Below are positions 5,550 through 7,055 of a stretch of DNA of 7,055 bases, in pieces (within the stretch, counting starts at the first letter, position 1; every line of letters begins with the position of its first letter). This DNA comes from Pseudomonadota bacterium. GTDB taxonomy: Bacteria > Desulfobacterota > Syntrophia > Syntrophales > JADFWA01. The position numbers were made by a program, and so were the translations under genes. The DNA lies in NCBI GenBank assembly GCA_030612385.1, contig JAUWNZ010000064.1, positions 1-7,055 of the forward strand, in the 5' to 3' direction. The notes beneath the pieces are model-generated. The model was not told where the DNA came from and ran no database searches. It worked only from the letters and a program-made list of their open reading frames with translations.

Positions 5550-6878
5550 GGCTGTGCTCCCTAAGCTTTTTCTAATCCTTACCGCTATTTCTTTCACTCT
5601 TTCCATAACTTCATTTTCATCTATCGTTAAAAGCTGACTGTCTCTCATCACAATCTTTCCATTGATCAGGACGGTATCCAGGTCTCCCCCGTTAACGGTG
5701 TATACAAGGTGTGAAAATTCATTATAGATCGGGGTAAGGTGGGGTTTGTTCAGGTCTATGATGATAATGTCGGCCTTCATTCCTGGTATAAGGTTGCCGG
5801 TGATATTCCCCAGGCCGAGTGCTTTTGCCCCTTCGCAGGTTGCCATTCTTACGACGGTTCCCGCGTCCATAACCGTCGGGTCAAGCCTGTGGACTTTATG
5901 AAGCTTTGCCGCCATGTCCATCCCGGCAAACATGTCCAGATTGTTGTTGCCGGCGCAGCCGCCTGTTCCCATACCCACTGTTATCCCGGCGTTCAGCATA
6001 TCAGGCACTGGGGCGACCCCTGAGGCTAACTTCATGTTGGTTCCCGGATTGTGAACAACCTTGCATCCATGCTCAGCGAACAAATTTATCTCTTCCTCGC
6101 CCATGGAGACACAGTGGAAAGCTATAAATCGCTCAGTGAGGCAACCGATATCTTTTAAAAAGGCAACCGGACTATTCCCGAATTTCCGGAACAGTTGTTC
6201 CTGTTCGCCTCTGTTTTCCAAAAGGCTGGTGGCATATGGTATATTATACCTGTCGGCAATTGCCTTTGCGTTTTTGAGAAGATCGATAGAGCAGGTATAT
6301 AGCGAATGCGGTTCGACGACAATATTCACGAGCGGATCATCCGCCCATTTTTCGATCAGCATCCTGGTGTAATCCAGCCCCTCCCCTGGTGTTTGAGAAT
6401 TTGGAGACGGGAAATCGAAGAGCGCCTCTCCGAGAAGGCACCTCATCCCTGCTTTTTTGGCAGCTTTCGCTGTTTCGTCCTCGAAGAGATACATGTCACA
6501 GAAGGTGGTCGTCCCGGATTTGATCATTTCCGCACATGCGAGCATACTCCCCCAGTAGGCCATCTCTTCATTCATATTCTTTGCCTCGGCGGGGGAAATG
6601 TAATTGTTCAGCCGGTCAGTAAGTTCAAGATCATCCGCTATTCCTCTGAAACAAGTCATTGCTGCATGGTTGTGACAGTTTATAAGCCCCGGCATGATTA
6701 GACAACCACTCGCATCTATAATCTCTCTTCCGATATATCTGTTTTCGAGCTCTTTCTTTTCACCAACGGCAACGATATTTTCTCCATCTATCGCAACAAT
6801 TCCATCTCTGATATGAGATTCCTTTTCATTTAGAACCAGTATTCTCCCGCCGGTTATAATCCTGTCAACTTCTTGCAT
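5547..6878 (-). CDS. MtaD-type amidohydrolase (5'-methylthioadenosine/SAH deaminase family) with an apparently incomplete zinc site
   Basis: A full-length 443-residue member of the amidohydrolase superfamily, ATZ/TRZ/MtaD subgroup, which deaminates substrates such as methylthioadenosine, SAH or adenosine in the cytoplasm. Family landmarks: GLINCHNHAAM (64-74) with metal ligands His69 and His71, EPHSLYTCS (189-197), FHCVSMGEEE (254-263) with His255, NPGTNMKLASGVAPVPDML (277-295), and PGMKADIIIIDL (365-376). Two expected ligands look lost: the usual HIHxAET is YATSLLEN (215-222), with Ser218 where the zinc His belongs, and GTDGxASNN is GTGGCAGNN (304-312), with Gly306 for the metal Asp. Glu221 and His255 remain. 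The frame has no break, so this may be a pseudoenzyme or a diverged catalyst. AGGAGGG (6895-6889) lies 10 nt before the ATG at 6878. Its last codons are duplicated at 3037-3076. Family certain; activity doubtful. Confidence 0.93.
   Translation of the reverse strand: MQEVDRIITGGRILVLNEKESHIRDGIVAIDGENIVAVGEKKELENRYIGREIIDASGCLIMPGLINCHNHAAMTCFRGIADDLELTDRLNNYISPAEAKNMNEEMAYWGSMLACAEMIKSGTTTFCDMYLFEDETAKAAKKAGMRCLLGEALFDFPSPNSQTPGEGLDYTRMLIEKWADDPLVNIVVEPHSLYTCSIDLLKNAKAIADRYNIPYATSLLENRGEQEQLFRKFGNSPVAFLKDIGCLTERFIAFHCVSMGEEEINLFAEHGCKVVHNPGTNMKLASGVAPVPDMLNAGITVGMGTGGCAGNNNLDMFAGMDMAAKLHKVHRLDPTVMDAGTVVRMATCEGAKALGLGNITGNLIPGMKADIIIIDLNKPHLTPIYNEFSHLVYTVNGGDLDTVLINGKIVMRDSQLLTIDENEVMERVKEIAVRIRKSLGSTA
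5565..5604 (-). repeat. 40-bp repeat, copy inside the amidohydrolase 3' end
   Basis: This is the partner of 3037-3076 (38/40 identical, same orientation). Here the bases encode residues near 426-438 of the amidohydrolase, ending 15 nt before its stop codon. One of the two differences is silent (valine GTA versus GTG); the other falls in a Glu codon that reads as Gly in the spacer copy. Confidence 0.85.
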
Positions 6879-6912
6879 AAAGAGTGCGCCCTCCTCATTT
6901 GCGGCCTTGATG

Positions 6913-6943
6913 AGTATACCAGATTCGATTAAAATCTTGACAG
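6913..6943 (-). promoter_or_regulatory. Predicted extended -10 promoter of the amidohydrolase gene
   Basis: On the minus strand TGGTATACT (6921-6913) is an extended -10 element (TGn plus TATACT). A weak -35, CTGTCA (6943-6938), sits 19 nt upstream. The predicted leader is about 27 nt and contains the strong AGGAGGG ribosome site. Confidence 0.5.
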
Positions 6944-6965
6944 GTTTTTTTTAAAATAATAGTAA
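6937..6965 (+). promoter_or_regulatory. Predicted promoter of the tRNA-Leu gene
   Basis: A perfect TTGACA (6937-6942) is followed after 17 nt by TAGTAA (6960-6965), a weak -10. Transcription would start near 6972, a few bases before the tRNA. The T-rich spacer overlaps the -35 side of the divergent amidohydrolase promoter. Confidence 0.55.
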
Positions 6966-6977
6966 CTATAGCCATAT

Positions 6978-7055
6978 GCCTGGGTGGCGGAATTGGTAGA
7001 CGCAAGGGACTTAAAATCCCTCGATACTTAGTGTCGTGAGAGTTCGATTCTCTCC
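6978..7055 (+). tRNA. tRNA-Leu (anticodon UAA), 3' end cut by the window
   Basis: The cloverleaf is visible: 5' acceptor strand GCCTGGG (6978-6984), D-arm with GGTAGACGC, anticodon stem AGGGA/TCCCT (7005-7009/7017-7021) with loop CTTAAAA and anticodon TAA at 7012-7014, a long class II variable arm CGATAC/GTGTCG (7022-7027/7031-7036, one T-G pair), and T-stem GAGAG/CTCTC (7038-7042/7050-7054) around TTCGATT. The long variable arm plus UAA identifies leucine, reading UUA and UUG. The 3' acceptor strand and any encoded CCA lie beyond the window. It is divergent from the amidohydrolase gene, with 99 bp between them. Confidence 0.97.

Noticed and set aside
6306..6701. Plus-strand open frames inside the amidohydrolase gene (also 5739-6023, 5906-6127, 6061-6372)
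   Set aside because: All are antisense shadows of a well-conserved minus-strand gene.
6978..7055. tRNA-Leu as the attachment site of an island carrying the R-M genes
   Set aside because: Integration normally uses the tRNA 3' end, which points away from these genes; no integrase and no copy of the tRNA 3' end is seen to the left.
1..7055. CRISPR array or complete insertion sequence
   Set aside because: No regularly spaced repeats with unique spacers and no transposase gene were found on either strand.

Overview
The window is bacterial DNA with every protein gene on the minus strand and one tRNA on the plus strand. Protein style, moderate GC, and AT-rich spacers filled with hairpins and 7-bp tandem repeats recall environmental Desulfobacterota-like ('deltaproteobacterial') genomes. 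That assignment is an impression, not a demonstrated fact.

Layout, left to right. Positions 1-624 hold the first 208 codons of a RhuM-family gene that runs off the left edge. It overlaps by 4 bp (ATGA) the end of hsdM (621-2636), the modification subunit of a type I restriction-modification system; hsdS and hsdR are expected beyond the left edge. Positions 2637-3346 carry no credible gene. They hold a patchwork of extragenic inverted repeats, heptamer arrays and a 40-bp copy of the end of the amidohydrolase gene that lies 2.5 kb away. Positions 3347-3640 encode a small winged-helix regulator, with a perfect 14-bp palindrome over its likely promoter. It looks like the DNA-binding half of proteins that normally continue into a nucleotidyltransferase domain. 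Next come a site-2 protease (3805-4431) and a YgjP/DUF45 zinc metallopeptidase (4496-5167), 64 bp apart and possibly co-transcribed. A short open frame at 5254-5508 looks like the C-terminal remnant of a larger gene. Positions 5547-6878 encode a full-length MtaD-type amidohydrolase, and a tRNA-Leu(UAA) starts divergently at 6978 and is cut by the right edge.

How the genes relate: hsdM and rhuM clearly form one defence operon. DUF45 peptidases and RhuM proteins are both recurrent companions of type I R-M loci, so the block from the metallopeptidase leftwards may be a defence neighbourhood interrupted by decayed DNA. The amidohydrolase and tRNA look like ordinary chromosomal flank.

The points most worth a second look are: (1) the amidohydrolase keeps an intact reading frame but appears to lack two of its four zinc ligands; (2) the 40-bp near-identical copy of its 3' end lies inside the repeat-rich spacer; (3) rhuM is coupled to hsdM; (4) the solo winged-helix regulator has its own palindromic operator.
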